Below, piece after piece: positions 17,852 to 26,700 of a stretch of DNA of 54,671 bases. Both the position numbers and the translations under genes were made by a program. The notes beneath the pieces are model-generated. The model saw only the letters and a program-made list of their open reading frames with translations, was not told the origin of the DNA and ran no database searches. Every line of letters begins with the position of its first letter. The stretch's first letter is position 1. The DNA comes from an uncultured Parvularculaceae bacterium (GTDB lineage: Bacteria > Pseudomonadota > Alphaproteobacteria > Caulobacterales > Parvularculaceae), in contig CAJXLJ010000019.1 in the NCBI GenBank assembly GCA_913055785.1, positions 1 through 54,671 of the forward strand, in the 5' to 3' direction.

Positions 17852-17938
17852 GTCTTGTCTTTCGCGTTGATCCGCGACGGCTTACCCATCTTGGCGGGAT
17901 TTGTGAAGGCGCGGTTAACAACCGGCCTTCGGGCGGGA

Positions 17939-19099
17939 TCACGCCGTCTTGCGTACGACTACCGAACCAGCCGAGTAACCGGCGCCGAAGCCGCAGATCA
18001 CGCCGATATCGCCGACGGCGAGGTCTTCGCGATGTTTGTGGAAAGCGATGATCGAGCCGGCCGACGACGTGTTGGCGTATTCATCGAGCACCACCGGCGC
18101 TTCCTCCCGGGTGGCGTCGCGGCCGAGCACCTTGCGGGCGATGAATTCGTTCATGGAAAGGTTCGCCTGATGGAGCCAGAAACGGCGAATATCGGCCGCC
18201 GCAACGCCGACATCGGCGAGATGCGATGAAATCAGCTCGCCGACCATGGGCACGACTTCCTTGAAGACCTTGCGCCCTTCCTGCATGAACAGTTTGTCCG
18301 TGCCGGGATCGGTTTGCGGGTCGGCGGAAACCCCTGTTTCGCGTTCGCAGTGATTTAAGAAGCCGAAATTATTGCGGATATTGTTGGAGAACTTCGTCTT
18401 GAGGCGGGTGCCGAGAATGTCCCAGGCTTCGCCGGACGGCGCGCCGTCCGCGCGTTCGAGGATGACGGCGGTTGCGACGTCGCCGAAAATGAAATGGCAG
18501 TCGCGGTTGCGGAAATTCAAGTGCGCCGTGCAGATTTCCGGATTGACCATCAGGATGCGCCGCGCCCCGGCGCGTATCAGGCCGAGCCCGGTCTCGATCC
18601 CGAATGTCGCTGAGGCGCAGGCGACATTCATGTCGAAACCGTAGCCGTCGATCCCGAGGGCATCCTGAATTTCGACCGCCATCGCCGGATAGGCGCGCTG
18701 CATGTTCGAGGCGGCGCAGATAACGCCGTCAATGTCTCCGGGGCCGAGGTCGGCTTTGCGCATCGCCTCGCGCGCCGCCGCGACGGCGATTTCCGCCAGC
18801 ACGGACAGCTCGTTGTCGGCGCGCGCCGGAAGATGCGGCGCCATGCGGCCGATATCGAGAACGCCTTCCTTGTCGAGGGCGTAACGGGACTTGATGCCGG
18901 ATGCTTTCTCGATGAATTCGGATGAGGACTTCTGCATGGGCTCAATGGCGCCCGTTTCAATCTCTCTCGCATGGTCGGTGTTGTAGCGGTCGACATAGGC
19001 GTTGAACGCGGCGACGAGTTCATCGTTCGAAATAGCGTTGGGGGGCGTATAAAGGCCGGTGGCGATAATGCGCACATCGGCGCTGCTGGTCTCGGGCAT
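17939..19099 (-). CDS. Beta-ketoacyl-ACP synthase III-like enzyme (FabH2 type)
   Basis: Thiolase-fold condensing enzyme joining an acyl-CoA with malonyl-ACP. The Cys-His-Asn triad is visible: Cys in MNVACASATFGIETG, His in WLHQANLSMNEF and Asn in DEYANTSSAGS. The 386-residue form with the insertion KSSSEFIEKASGIKSRY is longer than housekeeping FabH (about 320) and resembles the Pseudomonas PA3286 type, which feeds medium-chain acyl-CoA back into fatty-acid synthesis. Substrate is inferred. I chose ATG 19099 because MPETSSADVRIIATGLY is a normal start; the frame runs further upstream but that part overlaps tag and looks non-coding. Confidence 0.88.
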   Translation of the reverse strand: MPETSSADVRIIATGLYTPPNAISNDELVAAFNAYVDRYNTDHAREIETGAIEPMQKSSSEFIEKASGIKSRYALDKEGVLDIGRMAPHLPARADNELSVLAEIAVAAAREAMRKADLGPGDIDGVICAASNMQRAYPAMAVEIQDALGIDGYGFDMNVACASATFGIETGLGLIRAGARRILMVNPEICTAHLNFRNRDCHFIFGDVATAVILERADGAPSGEAWDILGTRLKTKFSNNIRNNFGFLNHCERETGVSADPQTDPGTDKLFMQEGRKVFKEVVPMVGELISSHLADVGVAAADIRRFWLHQANLSMNEFIARKVLGRDATREEAPVVLDEYANTSSAGSIIAFHKHREDLAVGDIGVICGFGAGYSAGSVVVRKTA

Positions 19100-19169
19100 G
19101 ACTTGGCTTTCAACTGGATCAGGTTTTTTCGCAATTTGCGCCGATACCGCCCGGCGCGCAACCGCGGGG

Positions 19170-19757
19170 TTAGCGGGCGAGTTTCTGGACGTCCTTCCAG
19201 CGCGGGCAGGCGGTTTCATGATCGTTGACCATACCGACCGCCTGCATGAAGGCGTAGACGATCACCGGCCCGCAGAACTTGAAACCCCTGGCCTTGAGCG
19301 CTTTCGACATTGCTTCGCTTTCGGCGGATTTGGTCTGGTGGTCGCGGTAGTTTTTGACCTTGTTGACGATCGGCGTCCCGTCGACAAAGTCCCAGAGAAA
19401 AGCCGAAAATGAGCCTTTTCCGTCTTCCATGATTTCGAGCCAGACTTTCGCGTTGCCGATCGTCGCGTCGATCTTGGTTTTCGAGCGGATGATGCCTTCG
19501 TCTTTCATCAGCCGCTCGATTTTCTTCGGCGTATATCGCGCGATCTTTTCCGGGTTGAACCAGTCGAACGCCTTCCGGAAGTTGTCGCGTTTGTAAAGGA
19601 TCGTCCGCCAGGAAAGCCCCGCCTGAAAGCCGTCAAGGATGAGCTTTTCAAACAGGGCCCGGTCGTCATATTCCGGCGCGCCCCATTCCTCGTCGTGATA
19701 CTGACGGTAAAGAGCGTCGTCTTCGGGCGCCCAGAGGCAATGGAGCTTCTTTGTCAT
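19170..19757 (-). CDS. tag: DNA-3-methyladenine glycosylase I
   Basis: Base-excision repair enzyme that removes 3-methyladenine from alkylated DNA. The 195-residue length is typical, and the N-terminal signature CLWAPEDDALYRQYHDEEWG plus AGLSWRTILYKRDNFRKAF and the C-terminal FKFCGPVIVYAFMQAVGMVNDH identify Tag, including the zinc-binding Cys/His residues at the two ends. It lies just downstream of the MAPEG gene (3-base gap) and upstream of the FabH-like gene. Confidence 0.95.
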   Translation of the reverse strand: MTKKLHCLWAPEDDALYRQYHDEEWGAPEYDDRALFEKLILDGFQAGLSWRTILYKRDNFRKAFDWFNPEKIARYTPKKIERLMKDEGIIRSKTKIDATIGNAKVWLEIMEDGKGSFSAFLWDFVDGTPIVNKVKNYRDHQTKSAESEAMSKALKARGFKFCGPVIVYAFMQAVGMVNDHETACPRWKDVQKLAR

Positions 19758-19760
19758 ATC

Positions 19761-20171
19761 CTAGAATACGCCAAAGAGTTTCGCGAGCCAGAACACGAGA
19801 ATGAGATTCTGGACGATGAACAGCAGGAAGCGGAACAGCACGAACATGTTGCTCGTGGAGATGAGATGAACGACGGACTGGGCGATCCGTGCGGCGAGGT
19901 AAAGATAGGCGAGCCCGTCGGTCGCCGCCGTCTGGTTCGTGGCGATTGCATAGAGCATGATCGCCCCCGCGATGGGCAGGTTCTCATAGCAATTGGCGTG
20001 CGCGCGGGTGAGGCGCTTGCCGAGGCCTTCAACGTCATCGCCGGACGGCGCAAATGAATTGGCGGCGCGGCCGGCGGTCTGGACCTGCAAAGTCCGAAAG
20101 ACGGCCAGGCAAACGAGCAGAGCGATTGTCCAGGCGGCGAAGCCGAGCAGGGCTGTTGCGGTTGGGGTCAT
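19761..20171 (-). CDS. MAPEG family membrane protein
   Basis: Small integral membrane protein (136 residues, four hydrophobic segments) of the MAPEG family, whose eukaryotic members are glutathione-dependent. The family motif is seen as RLTRAHANCYENLPIAGA (R-A-H-x-N-x-x-E). Bacterial members are mostly uncharacterised. It probably shares a transcript with tag, three bases downstream. No catalytic specificity can be assigned. Confidence 0.88.
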   Translation of the reverse strand: MTPTATALLGFAAWTIALLVCLAVFRTLQVQTAGRAANSFAPSGDDVEGLGKRLTRAHANCYENLPIAGAIMLYAIATNQTAATDGLAYLYLAARIAQSVVHLISTSNMFVLFRFLLFIVQNLILVFWLAKLFGVF

Positions 20172-20201
20172 GAGGTTCCCTCCTGTTTTGGTGGCGGGAA
20201 C

Positions 20202-21017
20202 TTAGGCCTGTTCGAGATAGCCGGGAATATGGAGGCGCAGTTCACGGCCGTCGCAAAGGAGCGATTCTCCGGCGTCTCTCGCCTTTTCCCAGCGGTCCGT
20301 GCGGACAAGCGCGAGCGCGCGGTCGTCGACGTTGCTCATCAATGTCCCGATTGTTGAGTCTCCGGCGACGATTTCCGCGCCTTTCGCCGGCGCGGCGCCG
20401 TCGAACGCGGCGAGCAGCGTGCGCCGCCGCACCTCGCCCTTGCGTTTCATGCGGCTGGTGACTTCCTGACCGACGAAGCAGCCTTTTTTGTAGTCGACGC
20501 CGTTGAGAGCATCGTAATTGATGTCGAGAAGAAAGACTTCATCCGAACCGAAATCGGCGCCGAATTCCGGAACGCCGAACTCAAGCCGCCGCCGGGCGTA
20601 GTCGTCATCGCCGCCGTCTTCTCCCGCCGGCCCGATGGCGCGCCAGCCGAGGGCGGAGAGGCGCGGGTCCGGGAAGGCGTCGGCGTGGTTCAAGGCGTCA
20701 GAGCTTTCGGATGTCCAGACTTGAAGCGCGTCGTCGATTTCCAGCGCGACTTTCGCCCGCAACTTGTAAAGCATGAGGCGCTTCAGGAGCGCTGGAGCGG
20801 CGTCCTGAAAACAGTCGATCAGAAACATATCGCCCGTATCCGCGATGAAAAAATCGAACAGGATTTTGCCTTGCGGGGTAAGCAGCGCCGCGAAGATAGC
20901 ATGTCCGGGCGCAAGACGATTGACGTCTTGCGTGATCAGTCCTTGCAGGAAGGCGTGACGGTCTTCGCCCGAGAGGCGGATCACGGCGCGGTCGGCGAGA
21001 AGAGCGGCGTTGGTCAT
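20202..21017 (-). CDS. ygfZ: YgfZ/GcvT-like folate-binding protein
   Basis: Tetrahydrofolate-dependent protein that supports assembly or repair of iron-sulfur clusters, especially in radical-SAM enzymes such as MiaB. The 271-residue protein has the diagnostic motif KKGCFVGQEVTSRMKRKG, with the conserved Cys, and an N-terminal GcvT-like fold (IRLSGEDRHAFLQGLITQDV). ATG 21017 puts that segment at the usual distance from the N-terminus; an upstream start 12 codons earlier is less likely. It is followed closely by the MAPEG and tag genes. Confidence 0.92.
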   Translation of the reverse strand: MTNAALLADRAVIRLSGEDRHAFLQGLITQDVNRLAPGHAIFAALLTPQGKILFDFFIADTGDMFLIDCFQDAAPALLKRLMLYKLRAKVALEIDDALQVWTSESSDALNHADAFPDPRLSALGWRAIGPAGEDGGDDDYARRRLEFGVPEFGADFGSDEVFLLDINYDALNGVDYKKGCFVGQEVTSRMKRKGEVRRRTLLAAFDGAAPAKGAEIVAGDSTIGTLMSNVDDRALALVRTDRWEKARDAGESLLCDGRELRLHIPGYLEQA

Positions 21018-21058
21018 GACCCGCCATATAGGCGCGGCGGCGCGAGGCGCCAACTGCT

Positions 21059-21595
21059 TCAGCCGGCGTTTCCGGTGATCCCCTGATAAACGCCGTATGC
21101 AAACGCCGACCCTAGGAAGAGCAACGCCAGGATCAGCAAGATGGCTGTGATCTTCATCAACATTTTTTGAATGCGTATGCCGACGCCAATCGCGACCAGC
21201 CCTACGACCCAGGGGCTGAACTTTATCGCCGTCGCCAGCAGGCCGCCAAATGAAGGCGCCAGACCGATAAGAAAATTCCAGATTGCGACGATTATGAAGG
21301 TGAACCCGCCAAGTGAGGCGAACAGAAGCAAACCTTCGAATGATATTCCGTCATCATTGAGATGAGCCGGGCGTGAGGCGGCGCCGTCCGTCGAGCAGTT
21401 TCGGCGCAGGTCGGCTTCCCGTTTTTCCTGTTGGCGACGTTGATCCTCGTGCATTCGCCGCCATTGTTCCTGCTGGCGGCGAAACTGTTCGTCTTGCCGA
21501 TGCCTGGCGCCGATATCGTAGGCGGACTGGTCCGCTCCCGGCGTCAGCGGTCGCGAGCCCGTCCCGTAGTAGCCTTTTCCGTAGGCGTCGGACAT
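21059..21595 (-). CDS. Tandem-paralogue membrane protein, downstream copy
   Basis: A 178-residue protein with an unusual Gly/Tyr-rich N-terminus (MSDAYGKGYYGTGSRPL, then TPGADQSAYDIGA), a long Gln/Arg-rich charged helix (about 30-60, QEQWRRMHEDQRRQQEKRE), a short spacer and a C-terminal half with three hydrophobic segments. No known family recognised. It is a paralogue of the gene at 21753-22304, including a matching leader before the ATG, so the pair arose by tandem duplication. The two sequences have diverged strongly in the middle and C-terminal membrane part. The topology suggests a cytoplasmic charged domain anchored by a membrane bundle. Confidence 0.75.
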   Translation of the reverse strand: MSDAYGKGYYGTGSRPLTPGADQSAYDIGARHRQDEQFRRQQEQWRRMHEDQRRQQEKREADLRRNCSTDGAASRPAHLNDDGISFEGLLLFASLGGFTFIIVAIWNFLIGLAPSFGGLLATAIKFSPWVVGLVAIGVGIRIQKMLMKITAILLILALLFLGSAFAYGVYQGITGNAG

Positions 21596-21752
21596 GTCGG
21601 TTCTCCCCTGGTTCGCCGCCAAGTATGCCGTCAGGCGAAATTTCAATCAACTTATCTCGGCCAACCCATGAAAAGCGCCCAATGCGCGCTGAACAACGCC
21701 GATGGTTCAATCCGTAAATCTGATCCAGCCGATTGCGCGAGGCGCCAACCGC

Positions 21753-22304
21753 TTATCGGTTCATGACCTCGGTGACGCCGCTGATGACTCCCAATACAAA
21801 ACCGATGGCGACAATAAGCAGAAAAATCCCGATAAGGATCGCCACGATTTTGCTCAATAGTTTATAGATATGCCGGCCGATCAAAAAGCCGCCAATGCCG
21901 ACCCCCCAGGCGCCGTGCTGAACGATCGCAGCCAGGACAGGATTCGCCGGATTAAGCGAACCGACCACGCCGTTCCACAGCGCCACCAGGGCAAATATGA
22001 AAGCGCCGATCCCCACAAAAAATGAAATTGCGTCGCGGGTTTTGGCGATTTCGTCCGCTGTCGGCGGGGTGTAATTGGCGGAACCCGTCGCGGCGGTGTA
22101 ACTTGAGTTGTCGGTTTGATGATTGCGCCATGCCTCTTGTTGGCGGCGTTGCGCATCGTAAGCTTGCTGCTGGCGCTCCTGCTGACGCATGAACTGTTCG
22201 CTCTGACGCCGTTGCGCGCCGATATCGTAGGCGGACTGGTCCGCTCCAGGCGTCAGCGGTCGCGATCCACTCCCGTAGTAGCCTTTTCCGTAGGCGTCGG
22301 ACAT
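21753..22304 (-). CDS. Tandem-paralogue membrane protein, upstream copy
   Basis: A 183-residue paralogue of the downstream gene, sharing MSDAYGKGYYG(S/T)GSRPL and TPGADQSAYDIGA almost unchanged, then a Gln/Arg-rich helix (QRRQSEQFMRQQERQQQAYD) and three hydrophobic C-terminal segments (ISFFVGIGAFIFALVALW; ILAAIV-like region; ILIGIFLLIVAIGFVLGV). Conservation is highest at the N-terminus, which hints that this tag is the functional part. The leader GGTTCTCCCCTGGTTCGCCG (top strand, from 22307) is repeated before the other copy. It is divergent from pyrC with a 107-base spacer. Function unknown. Confidence 0.75.
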   Translation of the reverse strand: MSDAYGKGYYGSGSRPLTPGADQSAYDIGAQRRQSEQFMRQQERQQQAYDAQRRQQEAWRNHQTDNSSYTAATGSANYTPPTADEIAKTRDAISFFVGIGAFIFALVALWNGVVGSLNPANPVLAAIVQHGAWGVGIGGFLIGRHIYKLLSKIVAILIGIFLLIVAIGFVLGVISGVTEVMNR

Positions 22305-22411
22305 GCCGGTTCTCCCCTGGTTCGCCGCCGAGTATGTCCTCTGGCGAAATTTCGATCAACTAATCCGTAATCCGCCTTTGCGTTCGGCCCGATGACCGCT
22401 AAACAACAGCG

Positions 22412-23761
22412 ATGGCCGAGACTTATGACCTGATCCTGCGCGGCGGCGTGGTCGTCAATCACGACGGCGAGGGCGCACGCGATATTGGCGTCCGGGACGG
22501 CAGGATTGCGGCGATCGGGGTTCCGGCGTCGGCGGACGCCGGCGAGGTGATCGACTGCGCCGGGCTTCATATCCTGCCAGGCGTCATCGACAGCCAGGTG
22601 CATTTCCGTGAGCCGGGGCCCACCCACAAGGAAGACCTTGAGACCGGGAGCCGCGCTGCGGTGCTGGGCGGCGTCACCGCCGTTTTCGAAATGCCGAACA
22701 CGTCGCCGCTGACGGTCACGAAAGAGGCTATCGAAGACAAGCTCGCGAGAGCTTCCGGAAAAGGCGCGGACGGTCATGGCGGCATGTTCTGCGATCACGC
22801 CTTTTATGCGGGCGCGACCCACGGCAATCCGAGAGACCTCGCCGAACTCGAACTTTTGCCTGGCGTTTGCGGCGTCAAAATCTTCATGGGCGCATCGACT
22901 GGCGATCTTCTCGTTGAAGACGATGAGGGGGTGCGCGAGGTGCTCGCGCACGGCCGGCGCCGGGTCGCGATCCATTCCGAAGACGAATATCTCCTGCGCG
23001 AGGGCAAGTCGCGCGCAAGGGACGGGGACTGGACGTCACATCCGGAAGTCAGAAGCGTTGAGGCCGCGGTCCGGTGTACGGAGCGCCTGCTGCGCCTTGC
23101 ACGCGAAACCGGACGGCGCATCCATGTGCTGCATATTTCAACCGCAGATGAGATTCCGCTGCTCGCCGCCGCCAAGGACATCGCGACGGCCGAAGCAACG
23201 CCGCAACACCTGACGCTCGTGTCGCCGGAGTGTTACGAGCAGCTTAAAGGACTCGCCCAGATGAACCCGCCGATCCGGGATGCGCATCATCGCGAGGGCC
23301 TATGGCGGGGCGTCGCGCAGGGCGTCATCGACGTTATCGGTTCCGATCATGCGCCGCACACGCTGGAAGAAAAAGCTAAGCCTTACCCGGCCTCGCCATC
23401 GGGCATGCCGGGCGTGCAGACGCTAGTTCCGATCATGCTCAACCATGTGGCGGAAGGCCGGCTGACGCTTTTGCGCTTCGTCGATCTCGTTTGCCACGGG
23501 CCGAACCGGATTTTCGGGATCGCCGGCAAAGGCCGCATCGCCGCCGGATACGATGCGGATTTCACGATTGTCGATCTGAAAGCGAAGCGCACGATCACTC
23601 ATGACTGGTCGGCGTCGAAATCAGGCTGGACCCCGTTCGACGGCGTGGACGTGCAAGGGTGGCCTGTCGGTACGATCATCCGCGGGCGCCGGGTGATGTG
23701 GAACGATGAAATCATCGGCGAGGCGGCGGGCGCGCCGGTTCGTTTTCAGGAAACGCTTTAG
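22412..23761 (+). CDS. pyrC: Dihydroorotase (amidohydrolase family)
   Basis: Third step of pyrimidine synthesis: ring closure of carbamoyl-aspartate to dihydroorotate. The 449-residue protein has the cyclic amidohydrolase layout: metal motif in IDSQVHFREPG, carboxylated Lys in GVKIFMGASTGD, His in AIHSEDEYL and HVLHISTADE, and catalytic Asp in IGSDHAPHTLEEK. The first metal His of the usual HxH is Gln (SQVH), as in the DQVHFREPG subfamily. Allantoinase or hydantoinase is an alternative, but no purine genes are near. The gene is alone, divergent from the paralogue pair. Confidence 0.88.
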   Translation: MAETYDLILRGGVVVNHDGEGARDIGVRDGRIAAIGVPASADAGEVIDCAGLHILPGVIDSQVHFREPGPTHKEDLETGSRAAVLGGVTAVFEMPNTSPLTVTKEAIEDKLARASGKGADGHGGMFCDHAFYAGATHGNPRDLAELELLPGVCGVKIFMGASTGDLLVEDDEGVREVLAHGRRRVAIHSEDEYLLREGKSRARDGDWTSHPEVRSVEAAVRCTERLLRLARETGRRIHVLHISTADEIPLLAAAKDIATAEATPQHLTLVSPECYEQLKGLAQMNPPIRDAHHREGLWRGVAQGVIDVIGSDHAPHTLEEKAKPYPASPSGMPGVQTLVPIMLNHVAEGRLTLLRFVDLVCHGPNRIFGIAGKGRIAAGYDADFTIVDLKAKRTITHDWSASKSGWTPFDGVDVQGWPVGTIIRGRRVMWNDEIIGEAAGAPVRFQETL

Positions 23762-23787
23762 ATCACAAGAAAGATATGGAGTAGGGC

Positions 23788-25587
23788 ATGAGACATGCAG
23801 CGCTGGCGATATTGCTGTTCACGGGAGCCTGTTCCGGCGGCGAGCCTGCGCCGCAATCGCAAGCGCCGGCCGCTTTGCCGGCTGCGGACATGCTCGAGGG
23901 CGCATGGACGGAGGAAGACGCCGCGCCGCTACTCGACAAGACCCTATATCTGCATCTCGAAACCGATCAGGGCGCGCTGAGCGCGGCGGAGAAAGCCGCC
24001 GCCGCCGAACTGCTCGCCGCCGGGGAGCGGCTTCATCTCCTTTATCTCGACCAGAAGCATCCGCAGGCGCGCGCCGCACGAGAGCTGCTTAACAACCATC
24101 CGGAACTTCAGGGACTCAACGACGTCTTTCGCATGATGATAGGACCTTTTGCGACGACGCTCGATAATCAGCGCGAGCCGATTCTCAATGTTGCGCCTGA
24201 AACGGCCGGCAAGAACATGTATCCGCAGGATGCGACGCGTAAAGGCGTCGACGAATGGCTGGCGGAAAACCCGGAACGCCGCGACGACATCATGCATCTG
24301 CGTGCGGTCGTGCAAACAGCCGAGCCGCGCAATCTCAACCGTGCGCTCGCGACGCTCGACGCCTATCCGGCGCTGGATCTGTTGCATCCGGGATTGCGCG
24401 CGAAGCTGCAGGACAGCGCCGGCTTCCTCTCGGTGCCGTATTCCGTCGCCTATGCGCCGGACATCATGTTTATCTATGACCGGCTGAACGCCGCCGCCGA
24501 CTATATGGAAAAGGAAGACCCGGCCTTCTCGCGGTTCCTGCGCCTGCGCGCCCGGGATTTTCTCGCCGACGATTATGAGGGCGGCGACGCGGCCTGGGTT
24601 ACTGGCGACTTTACCGGCAATCTCAACGCCCAGATCGGCAGTTACGAGACCTATGACGACTCGCTTTACGGCGTGAAAAGTTTCTTCAGCCTTTCCCTGC
24701 TGCAGCGGGACAAGGAACGCAGCGATGAACTCGCCGAGGCGATCGGCGATATTCAGGCCATCGAAGACGCGTTGCCCTACGCGGCGCGCAAGAAAGTGCG
24801 TTCGAATATTCCCGTCGGCGTTTACGACGTCGTCGCGGACTTCGGACAGTCGCGCGGCACGAACACGGCGACGATCCTGCCCAATGAAGGACATCTGTCG
24901 CGTCAATATGGCCGGACGATCCTGATCCGTTCGAACATTCTCACCAACCCGGACATTTTCGCGACCGCAGAAAACGCCTTCAACGCGGCGACTGTTGACG
25001 CCCATCACGGTGACTTGAAAGCGGAAGGCAATTTCTATCGCACGCTCTGGCACGAGATCGGCCACTATCTCGGTCCCGACCAGACAAAGGACGGACGCGA
25101 TATCGATGCAGCGCTGCAGGACACGGCGGATATGTTTGAGGAGATGAAAGCCGACCTCGTATCGATCTTTGCCTCGCAAATGCTGCATGACGCCGGTCAG
25201 CACAGCGACGAACGCCTCGCCGCCATCTATGCGGCGGGGATCAACCGGGTGTTGCAGAAAGTCGAGCCGCGCCGCTCGCAGCCCTATCAGACCATGCAGC
25301 TCATCCAGTGGAACTGGTATCTCGACAAGGGCCTCTTGCGATTTGAAGACGGTAAGCTCGCAATCAATTACGCGCTTTACCCGGAAGCGGTCTCAAGCTT
25401 GCTCACGGCAGTCATCGACATCCAGTATCAGGGCGATCGCGACGCGGCCAACGCATTTGTCGAACAGTGGACGGTGTGGGATGAAGACCGTCACGGCGCC
25501 GTCGCCAAGGCGATGCGCGATGCGGAGGAGTATCGCTATCGGCTGGTGACGTACCATGCGCTCGGCGAGATTCCCCGCGGGAATTGA
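23788..25587 (+). CDS. Lipoprotein zinc hydrolase resembling dipeptidyl-peptidase III (M49-like)
   Basis: A 599-residue lipoprotein: short signal with lipobox FTGAC near residue 12, then a Pro/Ala linker. The zinc site is HEIGHYLG (His422, Glu423, His426) followed 25 residues later by EEMKAD (451-456), the second Glu being the likely third ligand. The N-terminal helical region and the HExxH...EExKAD arrangement match the bacterial M49-like group. Classical DPP III has the longer HExxxH motif, so this is a variant. A periplasmic or outer-membrane peptidase role is inferred. It follows pyrC by 26 bases but appears unrelated to it. Confidence 0.78.
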   Translation: MRHAALAILLFTGACSGGEPAPQSQAPAALPAADMLEGAWTEEDAAPLLDKTLYLHLETDQGALSAAEKAAAAELLAAGERLHLLYLDQKHPQARAARELLNNHPELQGLNDVFRMMIGPFATTLDNQREPILNVAPETAGKNMYPQDATRKGVDEWLAENPERRDDIMHLRAVVQTAEPRNLNRALATLDAYPALDLLHPGLRAKLQDSAGFLSVPYSVAYAPDIMFIYDRLNAAADYMEKEDPAFSRFLRLRARDFLADDYEGGDAAWVTGDFTGNLNAQIGSYETYDDSLYGVKSFFSLSLLQRDKERSDELAEAIGDIQAIEDALPYAARKKVRSNIPVGVYDVVADFGQSRGTNTATILPNEGHLSRQYGRTILIRSNILTNPDIFATAENAFNAATVDAHHGDLKAEGNFYRTLWHEIGHYLGPDQTKDGRDIDAALQDTADMFEEMKADLVSIFASQMLHDAGQHSDERLAAIYAAGINRVLQKVEPRRSQPYQTMQLIQWNWYLDKGLLRFEDGKLAINYALYPEAVSSLLTAVIDIQYQGDRDAANAFVEQWTVWDEDRHGAVAKAMRDAEEYRYRLVTYHALGEIPRGN

Positions 25588-25627
25588 GCGTGGCGGCGAG
25601 CGGGCGTTAGTGCGCGGAGCCTTGGTG

Positions 25628-26590
25628 TTATCTTGTCAGCAGAACAGGCGGCCGGAATTCCTCATGCCGCCAGAAAGGGTCCTTGGCTTCTTCCTCGTCG
25701 GGTTCCGCGAAATTCAGATACCCGAAATAAGATGCGATCTTTCGCTCATCCATATTTTTAATCGCATTCCTGCCATGCATGAAACGCGTATTGTCTAGAA
25801 CGACAACATCGTTCGCCTGCCAGGGAATTGGCGCAGTCAGCTTGTCGGAAACCTCTTTTATTATTGCAACGAATTCATCCGGTATGATTTCGCCGTTTTC
25901 AAAAACCGGGTTCTGTTTTCTGCCGAGCATGTATCGCGCAAAAAGAATAAAATTGCCGAACGCAAGCTGTTCGCAAAACATTGGTTTGTGAAAGAGCGGG
26001 CGTGTAAAGTACCTTTTAATCTGACCGCCCGGCATTCGCGTCAGAGAATAGGGGCAGCGTTTGGGGGGCGCGGCCAACATTTCGTCGCTGGGTTCAGGGC
26101 TTCCCAGCCAGTATTCTACAACGGTTGGGTGCGCGATATGCGCATATTGAAGGCGCCTGTTTTTGTATTTTTCAAATACCTCCCCTGGCAGCATTTTGAC
26201 AATTTCTACGCCGTCGCAAATGGTCGTTTCACCGCCTGACGATGGCGGATTAAGACACCAGAAAAAACAGACATCCGGCTTCCAGGGTTCTCGCGACAAT
26301 TCAGGGTGAAGCGGAAATGGCTTGTAACCCAAATTCACGGATTGAACATTGTGTGCGTCATCCATGATGACGCGCCCACGGCTTTCATTGTATACGGAGC
26401 TTGTACAGTAACGGCGAGTAAAGGCCTGAAACTCGCCAAAATCCAGATTGAACCCCTTTAAAAGCAACGCGCCGTGTTTTTTATACAGCCCGATAAACAC
26501 ATCTTCCGGGATGTCGGATATCGGAGCTTTCCCGGCGGGTGAAATTACCGCATAAGGCGCGCCGTTTTCAGGTTCGGTGATGCAGAACAT
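25628..26590 (-). CDS. TauD/TfdA-like Fe(II)/2-oxoglutarate dioxygenase
   Basis: A 320-residue oxygenase with the facial triad His95-x-Glu97 (FPLHPELSR) and distal His272 (NTRFMHGRNAI), with Arg283 a candidate 2-oxoglutarate ligand. The segment CFFWCLNPPSSGGETTICDG is typical of the TauD-like group that includes amino-acid hydroxylases such as SyrP, so hydroxylation of a free or carrier-bound amino acid is possible; substrate unknown. Composition is clearly AT-richer than the neighbours (24 G+C of 60 at 25861-25920). It is divergent from a sulfotransferase-like gene with a 110-base spacer, and the pair looks like an acquired unit. No strong ribosome site precedes the ATG. Confidence 0.82.
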   Translation of the reverse strand: MFCITEPENGAPYAVISPAGKAPISDIPEDVFIGLYKKHGALLLKGFNLDFGEFQAFTRRYCTSSVYNESRGRVIMDDAHNVQSVNLGYKPFPLHPELSREPWKPDVCFFWCLNPPSSGGETTICDGVEIVKMLPGEVFEKYKNRRLQYAHIAHPTVVEYWLGSPEPSDEMLAAPPKRCPYSLTRMPGGQIKRYFTRPLFHKPMFCEQLAFGNFILFARYMLGRKQNPVFENGEIIPDEFVAIIKEVSDKLTAPIPWQANDVVVLDNTRFMHGRNAIKNMDERKIASYFGYLNFAEPDEEEAKDPFWRHEEFRPPVLLTR

Positions 26591-26700
26591 GCTCGGTTCA
26601 ATAGACTATAATCACTGCATCGACTAGATAATTGCTGCATCTTATTGCGCCTTGCGCTACCGGTGTAAATGACATCCCTTAGGCGAGAGACGTATCGATC
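26591..26700. promoter_or_regulatory. Shared divergent promoter region of the dioxygenase/sulfotransferase pair
   Basis: This 110-base AT-rich spacer must serve both genes. A consensus TATAAT lies at 26607-26612 on the plus strand, and a repeated CTGCATC element occurs on both sides of GACTAGATAATT (about 26615-26641), which could be an operator. No -35 box of quality was found. Assignment is tentative. Confidence 0.35.

Noticed and set aside
23944-25203. 419-codon minus-strand frame opposite the M49-like gene
   Set aside because: Shadow frame; the opposite strand has zinc motifs and a lipobox.
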